Shown here: positions 18,524-27,104 of the stretch, in pieces | Numbering within the stretch: position 1 is the stretch's first letter | How the letters are laid out: every line of letters starts with the position of its first letter | Assembly (NCBI GenBank): GCA_021731365.1 | Contig: JAKFXL010000028.1 | Location: 1-35,090, forward strand | From: Gammaproteobacteria bacterium | GTDB lineage: Bacteria; Pseudomonadota; Gammaproteobacteria; Tenderiales; Tenderiaceae | Length of the DNA stretch: 35,090 nt | Direction of reading: 5' to 3' | The notes under the pieces: model-generated | What the model was told of the DNA's origin: nothing | Seen by the model: only the letters and a program-made list of their open reading frames with translations | The model's database searches: none | Position numbers and translations under genes: made by a program

Positions 18524-19180
18524 TTATAAAAGCTCGATAATGGCAGTTAGTTTTAAAGTGTTGTTGTGGATTGTAAAAATGGCAAAACCACCCACTAAAA
18601 TATCATCAATGATTTGCGCGTCGGAAAAAACCCAGTAATCTCCTTTGTCACTAGCCAAAATAATAGGGGCACCATTTTCTATTTCAGGTATGTTTTTTAG
18701 GCTGTTTATTAAAATGGGAGTCCATTGGTCATAAGCAGGAATGTTTGATGGCATTTGCAGTTTTTGGTGAATAACTCCTTGAAAAGAGCCTATCGGCAGA
18801 CTTGGAAACATAGCAGGTATGTCGAAGGCGGTTTGCCCCTCGACAGGGAATGCTATTTCATTGGTTACGGTTGTTGGGTTGACGATCTGACTCAACGGCG
18901 CTCCACGAGAACCTAAATTTCCTGATGTGAATATACGGACAAGATTAATTCCTTGAGAGTTAGTTAGCGAGATGAATTTTGACGGATCCTTTTGATTGAG
19001 TGTTTCAGAAAAGCTTTTAAGGGAGTCGTCAATCGACATGGATTTTTGTTGGGTTGGGGTTGTCTTGTTATGTTTTTCAGCTCCCAATGTACTGTTGACT
19101 TTATTGTTGTTGGTAGACTCCGCATTGCAGCCAACCACAGCAACCAGGAATAAAATAGTGAGAAATGGTTTAAGGTTCAT
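18524..19180 (-). CDS. Putative lipoprotein, possible immunity partner
   Basis: 218 residues from the ATG at 19180. The signal peptide ends in a lipobox VVGC with the lipidated Cys at residue 18. The next residues (NAESTNNNK) lack an Asp at +2, so outer-membrane sorting is expected. The Asn/Ser/Thr-rich linker leads to a globular domain of unknown fold with INLVRIFTSGNLGSRG and ILASDKGDYWVFSD as recognisable landmarks. The start overlaps the stop of the glucosaminidase gene by 4 bases (ATGA), so the pair is translationally coupled. I do not recognise the family. A periplasm-facing lipoprotein coupled to a cell-wall hydrolase is the arrangement expected for an immunity protein, but this is inference. 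Confidence 0.72.
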   Translation of the reverse strand: MNLKPFLTILFLVAVVGCNAESTNNNKVNSTLGAEKHNKTTPTQQKSMSIDDSLKSFSETLNQKDPSKFISLTNSQGINLVRIFTSGNLGSRGAPLSQIVNPTTVTNEIAFPVEGQTAFDIPAMFPSLPIGSFQGVIHQKLQMPSNIPAYDQWTPILINSLKNIPEIENGAPIILASDKGDYWVFSDAQIIDDILVGGFAIFTIHNNTLKLTAIIELL

Positions 19181-20094
19181 ATGAGTTTCCACATAGTCAT
19201 AATGTCGATTAATTTGTTCGCATATTTTGGATCCGTAGCGTAACCTGCTTTTTGCAGGCCTTCGGCCCATTTTTTAGCATCTTTTGTTTCAAATAAAGAT
19301 TTGTATCGTTTGTTTTTAGTTAAAAACGCAGTTCTGCCCTGGATGGATTGTGAAAAGCTGTTGTAAGCTTTGAATGAGTCAACGATTTGTATTTTTTTGC
19401 CGTTTACATATTCATGGGTATAGATTGAAACGGAGCCCGCAGGACCAACGCCTTTTATGCCGAACAAATTATAACTGTACTTTTTGGTCGTCATGTCGGT
19501 AGGCACTGATTTTCCATAGCCAGTTTCCAATATTGCTTGTGCGGTTGTGATGGCTGCTGGAACATTGGAGATGGCTTCTTCTTTTTTTGCCTCGGTGAAA
19601 ACGGCTTTAACAAAGTCTCTTTGAGACAGCTTCTTTAAATCTCCATTTGAATCGACGGTGTTGTTATTGATGGAAGAGGCGTGAATAACGGAGCCTGCCA
19701 AAATCCCATATTCTATTTGATTAAATTTTTGGAATACGGCGGTTAGAATGGTGGTTGATTTATTTGTGGCTCCATGATTTATTGCGGGAATGTTTGTATG
19801 TTTTGTGTGGCCGATTTTACTTGATATTTCGATGAGTCTATTTAACTTTAAAATTGATTTCCCGCTAACATCAATTCGCCCGTCTGGTGATGCCATGCCT
19901 GCGGATCTGCGTTGAAATTGTCGGATTGCGGTTTTTGTGTATTGACCAGCTATTCCATCTTCTTTGAGTAAAGGGATAGGCGTTAGGATGTTTTGGCTGA
20001 TAATGATGTTTAATGCTTGCTGGATTTGACGCACGTCTGGGATATTATTTTTTGAGTTTTCACCTACAGATGCAGTAATTATGACTTTTTTCAT
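19177..20094 (-). CDS. Glucosaminidase with peptidoglycan-binding N-terminus, possible effector
   Basis: 305 residues without a signal peptide. The N-terminus (ITASVGENSKNNIPDVRQIQQALN, here cut short for length) is a peptidoglycan-binding fold that continues to about residue 90. After a linker, residues 155-300 form a glucosaminidase (GH73/FlgJ-like) domain: AQAILETGYGKS with catalytic Glu190, YNLFGIKG, and the terminal YATDPKYANKLI. The domain would cut the glycan strand of peptidoglycan. Because the protein has no export signal but acts on the wall, delivery by a specialised system or a phage-like context is implied. The opening SVG...PDVRQIQQALN pattern is common among type VI-associated cell-wall effectors. 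Base composition is more A/T-rich than the flanking genes, suggesting transfer. Confidence 0.83.
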   Translation of the reverse strand: MKKVIITASVGENSKNNIPDVRQIQQALNIIISQNILTPIPLLKEDGIAGQYTKTAIRQFQRRSAGMASPDGRIDVSGKSILKLNRLIEISSKIGHTKHTNIPAINHGATNKSTTILTAVFQKFNQIEYGILAGSVIHASSINNNTVDSNGDLKKLSQRDFVKAVFTEAKKEEAISNVPAAITTAQAILETGYGKSVPTDMTTKKYSYNLFGIKGVGPAGSVSIYTHEYVNGKKIQIVDSFKAYNSFSQSIQGRTAFLTKNKRYKSLFETKDAKKWAEGLQKAGYATDPKYANKLIDIMTMWKLI

Positions 20095-20609
20095 GGGTTC
20101 TTATTCCATTAGGCAGGGGATGGTCCAAGGCTTTAGGTTTGTAGTGAAGCTGTTCTTAAGGTTGTATCCGTGTTTGTTCTTGTTGAAGTTGGACTCAGAG
20201 CCAAAATCACGGCCAGATTAGCTCCCCTTGATTGTTAATGCAATACTTTGCTGGAGGGGTATTTTTGGTGCTAGGTGAGGATGGGTTGGCGTGTTATGAA
20301 AAATTAGGACCCTGCGTTTGCAGTATGACCACTTTTTCATATATGGATTCTCCGTCAGGCGCGAGGAGATGTTATTCCCAGGCTGTTTGATATGGTTTCT
20401 GAGGAGAATAAAGTGGTGCCACATGTTTCTTCTGCCCACGCGGAATGTGCCAAATGAGCACGAAGGTAACAAACGATAAACCATTATGATTGATGACGCT
20501 CCGTTACACTGTGCCATCCTGAAACAATGGTGGGCACAAAAAACGTGCCCAGAGCCTGCCCCGCGAAGCGCTTTGGGCACCCTACATTTGAGTTCCACAT
20601 CATCTAAAT
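20095..20609. other. Gene-free repeat-bearing region
   Basis: About 515 bases between the island and the rlmA-like gene. A 126-codon minus-strand frame (20218-20598) has an improbable composition and is probably not a gene. The right half carries a palindromic repeat (see 20480-20587). Promoters for both divergent genes should be here. Confidence 0.5.
20480..20587. repeat. Intergenic palindromic repeat
   Basis: TGGGCAC at 20531-20537 pairs with GTGCCCA across a loop of A residues (within TGGGCACAAAAAACGTGCCCA). It is followed by a second hairpin-prone stretch, GCCTGCCCCGCGAAGCGCTTTGGGCACCCTAC. The combination of a GTAGGGTG end, a GTGGGCAC palindrome and a flanking GATGACGCTCCGTTACA motif resembles dispersed intergenic repeats of gammaproteobacteria. 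Exact boundaries are uncertain. Confidence 0.5.
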
Positions 20610-21467
20610 ATGCAAATCATTAAAGCCAATAACTTCGCCTGTCCACTGGACGGCACCCCACTGCTCGGTGACAAAACACTCCGCTGCGACAACGGACACA
20701 GCTTCGATATGGCACGGCAGGGGTATCTGCATCTGTTGCCGGTGCAGAATAAAAAGTCGAAGCAGCCGGGGGATAGTCAGGCGATGGTGGTGGCGCGGTC
20801 GCGTTTTCTGGAGGAGGGTTTCTATCTGCCGGTATCGGACCATTTGAACGCATTGGCATTGCAATATCTGGCGCTGGCGGGTGATCTCTGCGTGGTGGAT
20901 GCCGGGTGTGGTGAGGGGTACTACCTTGACCGTTTTTGTGATGTGTTGATGTTGCATGAGGGTGGTGCAGCAACGTTGACTGGTCTCGATATCTCGAAAC
21001 CTGCTGTTGTGGCGGCGGCGCGGCGTAATAAGTTGATCACCTGGCTGGTGGCCTCCAACAGTAATCCGCCACTGTTGCCGCAGTCGGTGGATATGATCTT
21101 CTGCATGTTTGGTTTTCCTGATTACGCGGCCTTTAAAAAGATTCTTAAACCGGGTGGCAAGGTGTTATTGGTGGAGGCGGCTGAGGACCATCTGCTGGAG
21201 TTGCGGCAGGTGATCTATCCTGAGGTGCGCAAGGCTCCGCCGCCGGCGTTGGATCGGGCTGAGTTGGTTGGTTTTAGCCTGGTCGATTCGCAGTCGCTCA
21301 CTTATCAAACGGCTGCGCTGAATCGTGAACAGATTGCCGATCTGCTGGTGATGACGCCCCATCTCTTCCGTGCGACACGTGAGGGGAAGGCGGCGGCGGC
21401 TGAGTTGGATAGCCTGGTACTGACCGTTGATCTACAGCTGCGGGTATTGGGCATGGTGGATATGTAG
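20610..21467 (+). CDS. rlmA: 23S rRNA (guanine-N1)-methyltransferase, RlmA-like
   Basis: SAM-dependent methyltransferase, 285 residues. An N-terminal zinc-binding region reads CPLDG...LRCDNGHSF, then the RlmA signature HSFDMARQGYLHLLPVQ and the PGD motif. The SAM site is VVDAGCGEGYY (about residues 95-105). Compared with E. coli RlmA, which uses C-x2-C plus C-x3-H, the second ligand position here is Asp14 (C11, D14, C26, H30), a change seen in part of the family. It would methylate G745 of 23S rRNA if function is conserved. The MTPHLFRAT region near the end is also typical. Confidence 0.88.
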   Translation: MQIIKANNFACPLDGTPLLGDKTLRCDNGHSFDMARQGYLHLLPVQNKKSKQPGDSQAMVVARSRFLEEGFYLPVSDHLNALALQYLALAGDLCVVDAGCGEGYYLDRFCDVLMLHEGGAATLTGLDISKPAVVAAARRNKLITWLVASNSNPPLLPQSVDMIFCMFGFPDYAAFKKILKPGGKVLLVEAAEDHLLELRQVIYPEVRKAPPPALDRAELVGFSLVDSQSLTYQTAALNREQIADLLVMTPHLFRATREGKAAAAELDSLVLTVDLQLRVLGMVDM

Positions 21468-21538
21468 CGGTAGTTAAAGGCTTGGGCGACGGGCCGCTAT
21501 ACCTGTTTACAGCCAATGGGTGGCGCGGGAGTGGGTGT

Positions 21539-22699
21539 GTGCTTAAAGATTCGAAGGCAGGGCGTGAGGTTGAACACTATCTGGAGGTGATGGTGGCGCG
21601 CCACGCGTCAGATCTCTTTTTCAGTGTTGAGGCACCGGTCAATATCCGTATTGAGGGGGTGACGGAGCCGTTTGATGAGCCGCCGTTGACAACGACAGGG
21701 CTGACACGGCTGGTGACGGCGTTACTCTCTATTGAGCAGCTGGCTGAGTATGAGGCGATTATGGAGATGAACCTGGGGCTGGGGTTGGGGCCGATGGGGC
21801 GTTTCCGTATTAACATTTATCGTCAGCGCGGTGAGCCGGCGATGGTGATCCGCCATATCAGGACCGATATTCCCACGATTGAGGCGCTGAATCTGCCGCC
21901 GGTATTGAATGATCTGGTGATGGAGCAGCGGGGGCTGATTCTGGTGGCGGGGGCGACCGGTTCGGGCAAAAGTACCACGCTGGCCGCCATGATTAACCGC
22001 CGTAATGAGTCGCAGACCGGGCATATCATCACCATCGAAGATCCGATGGAGTTTAGCCATGAACATAAACGTTCGATTGTAGACCAGCGTGAGGTGGGGC
22101 TGGATACGTTGAGTTATAGCAATGCCTTGAAAAATGCGATGCGTGAGGCCCCCGATCTGATTCTGATTGGTGAGATTCGTGATGTGGATGCGATGCGCCA
22201 TGCGCTGATTTTTTCTGAAACGGGCCATCTCTGCCTCTCCACCGTTCATGCCAACAACTCGAACCAGACTCTCGATCGGGTGGTCAATTTTTTTGAAAGC
22301 GCGGCGCGGCGGCAGCTGCTGATCGATATCTCGTCAAATCTCAAGGCGATTATCTGTCAGCGGTTGGTGAAGGGGGTGGATGGAAAACGTCTGCCGGTGG
22401 TGGAGGTGTTGCTGAATACACTCTATATATCTGATCTGATTGCCAAGGGTGAGTTTGAAGGTGTGAAGGCGGCGATGGAGCGTAGTGAGATGGTGGGCAT
22501 GTGTACGTTTGATCAGTGTCTGTTCCGTTACTATCAGCAGGGGCGTATATCGGAGTACGAAGCGCTGATCAATGCCGACTCCCGCAATAACTTGCAGGTG
22601 AAGATCAATCTGAGCAAAGGCATTGTGGATACCAGCCATCTGCAGCTGGATGAGGATGAGGAGGGTGAGCGTGAACGTAAGGGCCGACGCCGGCGCTAG
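21539..22699 (+). CDS. pilU: Type IV pilus twitching ATPase PilU-like
   Basis: Cytoplasmic hexameric retraction ATPase, 386 residues from the GTG at 21539, with GGGAG just upstream; a longer ATG start at 21482 is possible. Motifs are Walker A GATGSGKST (about 138-146), Asp box IEDPMEF, Walker B LILIGEIRD (about 207-215) and His box HLCLSTVHANN. ASDLFFSV near the start, DQREVGLDT and the wording of the Walker A region favour PilU over PilT. An acidic then Arg-rich tail follows. PilU works with PilT to power retraction. No pilT is in the window. The stop overlaps that of xerC. Confidence 0.88.
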   Translation: MLKDSKAGREVEHYLEVMVARHASDLFFSVEAPVNIRIEGVTEPFDEPPLTTTGLTRLVTALLSIEQLAEYEAIMEMNLGLGLGPMGRFRINIYRQRGEPAMVIRHIRTDIPTIEALNLPPVLNDLVMEQRGLILVAGATGSGKSTTLAAMINRRNESQTGHIITIEDPMEFSHEHKRSIVDQREVGLDTLSYSNALKNAMREAPDLILIGEIRDVDAMRHALIFSETGHLCLSTVHANNSNQTLDRVVNFFESAARRQLLIDISSNLKAIICQRLVKGVDGKRLPVVEVLLNTLYISDLIAKGEFEGVKAAMERSEMVGMCTFDQCLFRYYQQGRISEYEALINADSRNNLQVKINLSKGIVDTSHLQLDEDEEGERERKGRRRR

Positions 22700-23616
22700 T
22701 CCTCTTTTTTCTTTCTGGCGCGGGGGTGGGCCTGGTCATAGACCGATGCCAGACGCTGGAAATCAACGTGGGTATAGATCTGCGTTGTGCTGATATCGGC
22801 ATGGCCGAGCAGCTCCTGTACGGCGCGCAGGTCGCTGGAGGACTCAAGCAGATGGCTGGCAAAGGAGTGGCGTAGCATGTGTGGGTGGAGTTGGCTGTTA
22901 ACCCCTTGTTTGATGACCCACTCCTTCAGGCGTCGTTGCACCATGCGCTGGTTGATGCGGTGACCACGGTCGTTGATGAAGAGGGCGGTTTCTTCAACAG
23001 CGACCAAACGGCTACGAACGGTTAGCCAGGCCCGTAGTGCGGTGACTGCACAGCGTCCCACAGGCACGATGCGCTCCTTGTTGCCCTTGCCGATGACACG
23101 TACCGTCTGGTCGCCAAGATCGATATTGATGAGATTGAGGCTGACCAGCTCACTCAGGCGCAGTCCGGATGAGTAGAATAGCTCCATGATGGCCAGATCA
23201 CGCAGCGCTATCGGATCATCACTCTTTATATTGAGTAGCTGGCTGGCCTGGTCGACATCGAGCAGTGCGGGCAGTGGTCGCTGCTGTTTTGGTGCGCTGA
23301 CATCATTGGCAGGATTGATCTTGGCTAACCCCTGACGCTGCAGGTAGTTATAAAAGGAGCGCACGGCGGATAGGGTGCGTTGGATGGTACGGGGGGCGAG
23401 GGTATTACGGCGCAATCGGGCGATGAAGGCGCGGATGTGGTGGTCACGCAAACTGTCCCAGGTAGTGAGTTGGGTTGTATTACAGTACTCCTGCAGCTTG
23501 TTGAGGTCGCGCTGATAACTGCTGAGGGTGTGGGGTGAGGCGCGGCGCTGATGGCGCAGGTAGTCGAGAAAATCATCAACGGCCTGTGTCATCAGCACGG
23601 TGTGGTTGTCAGGCAT
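22696..23616 (-). CDS. xerC: Tyrosine recombinase XerC
   Basis: Site-specific recombinase that resolves chromosome dimers at dif, together with XerD; 306 residues. Catalytic residues are all present: Arg153 (SSGLRLSEL), Lys177 (GKGNKERIVP), His246 and Arg249 (HPHMLRHSFA), His272 (LGHADISTTQ) and nucleophile Tyr281 (IYTHVD). The N-terminal SAM-like core-binding domain covers residues 10-95. The ATG at 23616 was chosen; it overlaps the DUF484 gene by 8 bases. Gene order dapF-DUF484-xerC matches E. coli and supports XerC over XerD. Confidence 0.95.
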   Translation of the reverse strand: MPDNHTVLMTQAVDDFLDYLRHQRRASPHTLSSYQRDLNKLQEYCNTTQLTTWDSLRDHHIRAFIARLRRNTLAPRTIQRTLSAVRSFYNYLQRQGLAKINPANDVSAPKQQRPLPALLDVDQASQLLNIKSDDPIALRDLAIMELFYSSGLRLSELVSLNLINIDLGDQTVRVIGKGNKERIVPVGRCAVTALRAWLTVRSRLVAVEETALFINDRGHRINQRMVQRRLKEWVIKQGVNSQLHPHMLRHSFASHLLESSSDLRAVQELLGHADISTTQIYTHVDFQRLASVYDQAHPRARKKKED

Positions 23617-24379
23617 CGGCTTTAAACGGTAGATGGCTTTTGATTGACCGGCTGATGATGTCGCCAAGATTGTTTAAGAAGAGTGTGCCCATGGAGGATT
23701 GAAAACGGTTGGCATCACGGCTGCCGATTGCCAGCAGACCGAGGAAGGGGCATTCGATGTTGCTGCAGCTTTCGCCGCCGAGTGGGATGACGGCGGTGGA
23801 CTTGATGCTCTCGGCGGTGGCACCAAACATATATTTGAGCTGTTCTGGCTTGAGCTGTCCACAGCTCGGTTTTTCATTGCCCAGCAGGGTTTTAAATTCG
23901 GCCAGACGTGGGTCGTTCATCGGTACAAAGATGGTCTGCATCAGTTCGTTGTCCGGTTCAATGGCAGCAGCATCGGGATCAATGAAAAGTTTGATGGTGA
24001 CAGCGTCGGCCTCAAAGTCGCCACGCAGGGTCTCATCGAGGGCGATGTAGATGTCGTTCAGGGTGGCCGCATCGAGTATCGACAGGGTCAGACGGTGCAT
24101 CCGTTCGTTGAGGCGGTCGTTATCGCGGGCGATTTGAACCAGTGTTTCGAGCTGCTGTTTGCTGTTCTGATGCTGGCCACGCAGGGCGATGATCTGCCGT
24201 TCAATCAGTGAGATGGCGTTGCCACAGTCGTGGCTCAGGTTGATTTCGGCCAGCACGTCGGGGTGCTGTTCAAAAAAATTGGGGTGGCTCAGCAGGTGTT
24301 GCGCTACCGCCTCATCGTCTATCTTTTTTGCTGTTGTTGTAACTTTACTGGTATCTGACGGGTGTTGAGTACTGCTCAT
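23609..24379 (-). CDS. DUF484 family protein
   Basis: 256 residues, cytoplasmic. The family signature follows an acidic N-terminus: [26 protein letters not shown], then [13 protein letters not shown] and a helical linker leading to a GAF-like domain (about residues 110-245) with VIPLGGE and [11 protein letters not shown]. Function is unknown; the gene is nearly always found between dapF and xerC. It overlaps dapF by 4 bases (ATGA) and xerC by 8 bases, so all three are translationally coupled. Confidence 0.92.
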   Translation of the reverse strand: MSSTQHPSDTSKVTTTAKKIDDEAVAQHLLSHPNFFEQHPDVLAEINLSHDCGNAISLIERQIIALRGQHQNSKQQLETLVQIARDNDRLNERMHRLTLSILDAATLNDIYIALDETLRGDFEADAVTIKLFIDPDAAAIEPDNELMQTIFVPMNDPRLAEFKTLLGNEKPSCGQLKPEQLKYMFGATAESIKSTAVIPLGGESCSNIECPFLGLLAIGSRDANRFQSSMGTLFLNNLGDIISRSIKSHLPFKADA

Positions 24380-25212
24380 AATTCAATGGTTCCTTCAAAT
24401 ACATGGGTGGCGGGTCCGGTCATCATGACGGGTTGCCCCTCGCCCTGCCAGCGTATCAGCAACTGGCCACCAGGCAAATCGACCCGCACGGCGTCGTCCA
24501 GTGCGCCCCAAAGACGTCCCACGACCACAGCAGCGCAGGCCCCCGTGCCGCAGGCCAGTGTTTCACCGCTGCCACGTTCGTGGACGCGCAGACGGATGTG
24601 GCCACGATCCACTATCTGCATAAAACCACTGTTCACCCCGTTGCTGAAGTGTGGGTGGTGGGTGATCGCAGGGCCGAGACTGGCAACGGCGGCGCTTTCT
24701 GTATCGTCCACCAGGTAAACAGCATGAGGGTTGCCCATGGAGACGGCACCAATGGTAATCTCCTGGTCCAGTACATTCAGTGCATAACGGGGCTGCTGTT
24801 GTTTAGCGATAAAGGGGAGTGCCGCAGGGTCGAAACGGGGGATGCCCATATTAACGGTTACTTCGCCGTTGCCCTCGATGCGGGGGTAGATAGTTCCGTT
24901 GGCGGTTTCAACCGTCAGTGCCTCTTTATCAGTGAGCCCCTGGTCGCGGACAAAACGGGCAAAGCAGCGTGCACCGTTGCCACACTGCTCCACTTCGCTG
25001 CCGTCGGCGTTAAAGATGCGATAGCGGAAATCGGCCTCAGGAGTGGTCGGGCGCTCAACCAGCAGCAGCTGATCGCAGCCGATGCCAAAGTGGCGGTCGG
25101 CGATGTTGTGGATCTGTTCTTTGTTGAGATTGATGCTTTGACGAACAGCATCGATGACTACAAAGTCATTGCCGAGTCCGTGCATTTTGCTGAAGTGTAT
25201 AACTGTTTTCAT
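24376..25212 (-). CDS. dapF: Diaminopimelate epimerase
   Basis: Converts LL- to meso-diaminopimelate for lysine and peptidoglycan, 278 residues, cytoplasmic. The two catalytic cysteines are Cys77 in EQCGNGARC and Cys221 in [10 protein letters not shown]. The [11 protein letters not shown] start and [10 protein letters not shown] are also diagnostic. The ATG lies 5 bases after the transporter stop, so transcription probably starts upstream of the CDF gene. Confidence 0.97.
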   Translation of the reverse strand: MKTVIHFSKMHGLGNDFVVIDAVRQSINLNKEQIHNIADRHFGIGCDQLLLVERPTTPEADFRYRIFNADGSEVEQCGNGARCFARFVRDQGLTDKEALTVETANGTIYPRIEGNGEVTVNMGIPRFDPAALPFIAKQQQPRYALNVLDQEITIGAVSMGNPHAVYLVDDTESAAVASLGPAITHHPHFSNGVNSGFMQIVDRGHIRLRVHERGSGETLACGTGACAAVVVGRLWGALDDAVRVDLPGGQLLIRWQGEGQPVMMTGPATHVFEGTIEL

Positions 25213-25217
25213 GCTGT

Positions 25218-26123
25218 TTAGTGTACCAAGGTCTCAGCGGCTGTGCGCGGTGGATCCGGTTGCCTGATAGGGTTGCTGAATTCGGGCTGGAGGGTGGTGT
25301 GGTGAATGTCAAAGCGGTCGTGCAGCAATGTTTGTAGTTGTGCCAGCACCGCCTGCCACTGGTCGGCGTCCCTGATAACAACATGGGCAGAGAGGGCGAT
25401 GGTGCCGGAGGCGACGCTCCAGACGTGCAGATTGCGTATCGACTCAACCCCCTCAACCGTGATGATGGTCTGCTCAACCTCGGGCAGTTCGAGACTAAAC
25501 GGCACCCCCTCCATGATGACGTGCAGCGCTTCCCGTAATAGCCGTACGCTGAAGACCAGAATAAGGGCGCAGATGATGAGTGACAGAATGGGGTCGATGC
25601 TGGTCCAGCCGGTGTAGTAGATGACAATACCGGCGATCAGTGCGGCCACGGAGCCGAGCAGGTCCCCCATGACATGTAACAGCGCTGCACGGATATTGAG
25701 GGTCTGCTCACCGCTGTGCAGTACCCAGGCCACGGCGAGATTAACCAGCAGGCCGATGAAGGCAACAATCATGACGGTGACGCCGCTGACGTCGCGTGGT
25801 GTCTGCAGCCGTTCGATGGCGGCGATGGTGATGGCGACAACAACAATGATCATAAACAGGCTGTTGATCAGTGCAGCAATGATCTCAGCGCGGACCAGAC
25901 CGTAGGAGTGGCGCTGTGACGGTGGCCGTTTTGCCAGCCAGGCGGCAAAGGCCGCCAGCCCCAGCGCTGAGGCATCGGTGAGCATATGTCCCGCATCGCC
26001 GATGAGTGCCAGTGAGTTGGCGATCCAGCCACTGACCGCTTCCACACAGGCAAAGCCAAAGGTGATGGCGATGGCCCATAACAGGGTGTTGCGGCTGGAG
26101 TGGTCGTGATGGTGGGCGCTCAT
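25218..26123 (-). CDS. Cation diffusion facilitator (CzcD/ZitB-like)
   Basis: Six-helix inner-membrane metal/proton antiporter, 301 residues from the ATG at 26123. The start [10 protein letters not shown] is His-rich. The transport-site pairs are HMLTD (His46/Asp50, in helix 2) and HVMGD (His150/Asp154, in helix 5). The cytoplasmic domain from about residue 200 has the family IMEGVP motif and HVWSVASG. The size and site match zinc/cobalt exporters of the CzcD/ZitB group. The start could also be the ATG at 26129. It heads the dapF-DUF484-xerC run; it is not part of the classical E. coli order. Confidence 0.9.
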   Translation of the reverse strand: MSAHHHDHSSRNTLLWAIAITFGFACVEAVSGWIANSLALIGDAGHMLTDASALGLAAFAAWLAKRPPSQRHSYGLVRAEIIAALINSLFMIIVVVAITIAAIERLQTPRDVSGVTVMIVAFIGLLVNLAVAWVLHSGEQTLNIRAALLHVMGDLLGSVAALIAGIVIYYTGWTSIDPILSLIICALILVFSVRLLREALHVIMEGVPFSLELPEVEQTIITVEGVESIRNLHVWSVASGTIALSAHVVIRDADQWQAVLAQLQTLLHDRFDIHHTTLQPEFSNPIRQPDPPRTAAETLVH

Positions 26124-26235
26124 CTGCATTAATACCAGTGGGGTTGAGGGGCTGATAATAGGGGGTAGAGGTTGTCCGGTGCAATGGTGCTGTGGTGGAT
26201 ATCGCCTGGATGTAAACATCGAGGTTCATAAAAGC

Positions 26236-26270
26236 AAAGGGCTGCCTGTTATGCAGGCAGCCCTTTTTTT
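26236..26270 (-). terminator. Strong terminator of ppa
   Basis: A perfect 13-bp stem, AAAGGGCTGCCTG at 26236-26248 with CAGGCAGCCCTTT at 26254-26266, has a 5-base loop. On the minus strand it is followed by GCTTTTATG. It begins 21 bases past the ppa stop. A T-run at 26264-26270 could also stop plus-strand transcripts. Confidence 0.85.
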
Positions 26271-26290
26271 ACCACTATAACAAGAGCATT

Positions 26291-26839
26291 TTAGAAGTTT
26301 GGTTTGTCGGCAGATTCGTTGAAACGGTTGATACTGGCAACGATCTCAGCCTTGGCTTCGGCGCTGTTGCCCCATCCTTCAATCTTGACCCACTTGCCCT
26401 TCTCCAGATCTTTGTAGTGTTCGAAGAAGTGGCTGATCTGGTTCAGCAGTGATTTTGATACGTCATCAATGTCGTTGATGTGGGCATACAGGTCGGTCAG
26501 TTTGTTAACCGGTACTGCCAGGATCTTTGCATCGATACCACCTTCGTCAGACATCTTCAGCACGCCAATGGGGCGCACACGAATAACAGCGCCGCTGATC
26601 AGGGCGTGTGGGGTGACAACCAGCACATCAACAGGGTCGCCATCTTCAGAGAGTGAGTGTGGCACATAGCCGTAGTTGCAAGGGTAGAACATGGCAGTGG
26701 CCATGAAACGATCCACAAACATCGCGCCGGTATCTTTGTCCACTTCATACTTGACTGGGTCGCTGTGGGCGGGGATTTCAATAATGACATTGATATCGTT
26801 AGGCACATCTTTACCGGAGGTTACTCTGTCCAGAATCAT
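26291..26839 (-). CDS. ppa: Inorganic pyrophosphatase (family I)
   Basis: Soluble family I enzyme hydrolysing pyrophosphate to phosphate, 182 residues, cytoplasmic. The metal-site motif DGDPVD (Asp66, Asp68, Asp71) and the active-site EIPAHS (Glu21), Lys30 and Tyr56 in NYGYVP are present. GAGGAAGAGAAG precedes the ATG. It lies downstream of the PPi-type phosphofructokinase gene on the same strand with about 265 bases between, and has its own strong terminator, so it may be transcribed alone. Confidence 0.97.
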   Translation of the reverse strand: MILDRVTSGKDVPNDINVIIEIPAHSDPVKYEVDKDTGAMFVDRFMATAMFYPCNYGYVPHSLSEDGDPVDVLVVTPHALISGAVIRVRPIGVLKMSDEGGIDAKILAVPVNKLTDLYAHINDIDDVSKSLLNQISHFFEHYKDLEKGKWVKIEGWGNSAEAKAEIVASINRFNESADKPNF

Positions 26840-26980
26840 CTTCTCTTCCTCGAACGTAGGGTTATAAAAAGTAGGCCATTATATAGGGCTGCGGGTGCTT
26901 GTGCTAATCCGCGCTCATGTTACCTATATTAAGGTATGCATCAACCCCGGGGATTGCTGCCCCGAAAACGGGGGTTCCAT

Positions 26981-27024
26981 GTTGATGTTGGGTTGATGTT
27001 GGGTTGATGTTGGGTTGATGCTGG
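26981..27024. repeat. Four tandem 11-bp repeats
   Basis: Units of GTTGATGTTGG start at 26981, 26992, 27003 and 27014; the first three are identical and the fourth has one change (GTTGATGCTGG). The run lies in the ppa-pfp interval. It follows an imperfect hairpin (AACCCC/GGGGTT around 26943-26976). Confidence 0.85.
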
Positions 27025-27104
27025 CACTGTTGCCTATGCTCCTGGGGGTTATTGGCCTGTCGGTTCTCGGTGGCGTCTTCCCTTTCCTGCCGGCCGTTTT
27101 GAGG

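Noticed and set aside
20218-20598. 126-codon minus-strand frame in the gene-free stretch
   Set aside because: It is created by repeat sequence, rich in Cys/His/Arg without domain features, and ends next to the rlmA-like start; unlikely to be a gene.
24403-25221. Plus-strand 272-codon frame over dapF
   Set aside because: Antisense shadow of dapF, which carries both catalytic cysteines.
26981-27024. Tandem repeats as a CRISPR array
   Set aside because: Units are 11 bases with no spacers; there are no cas genes.
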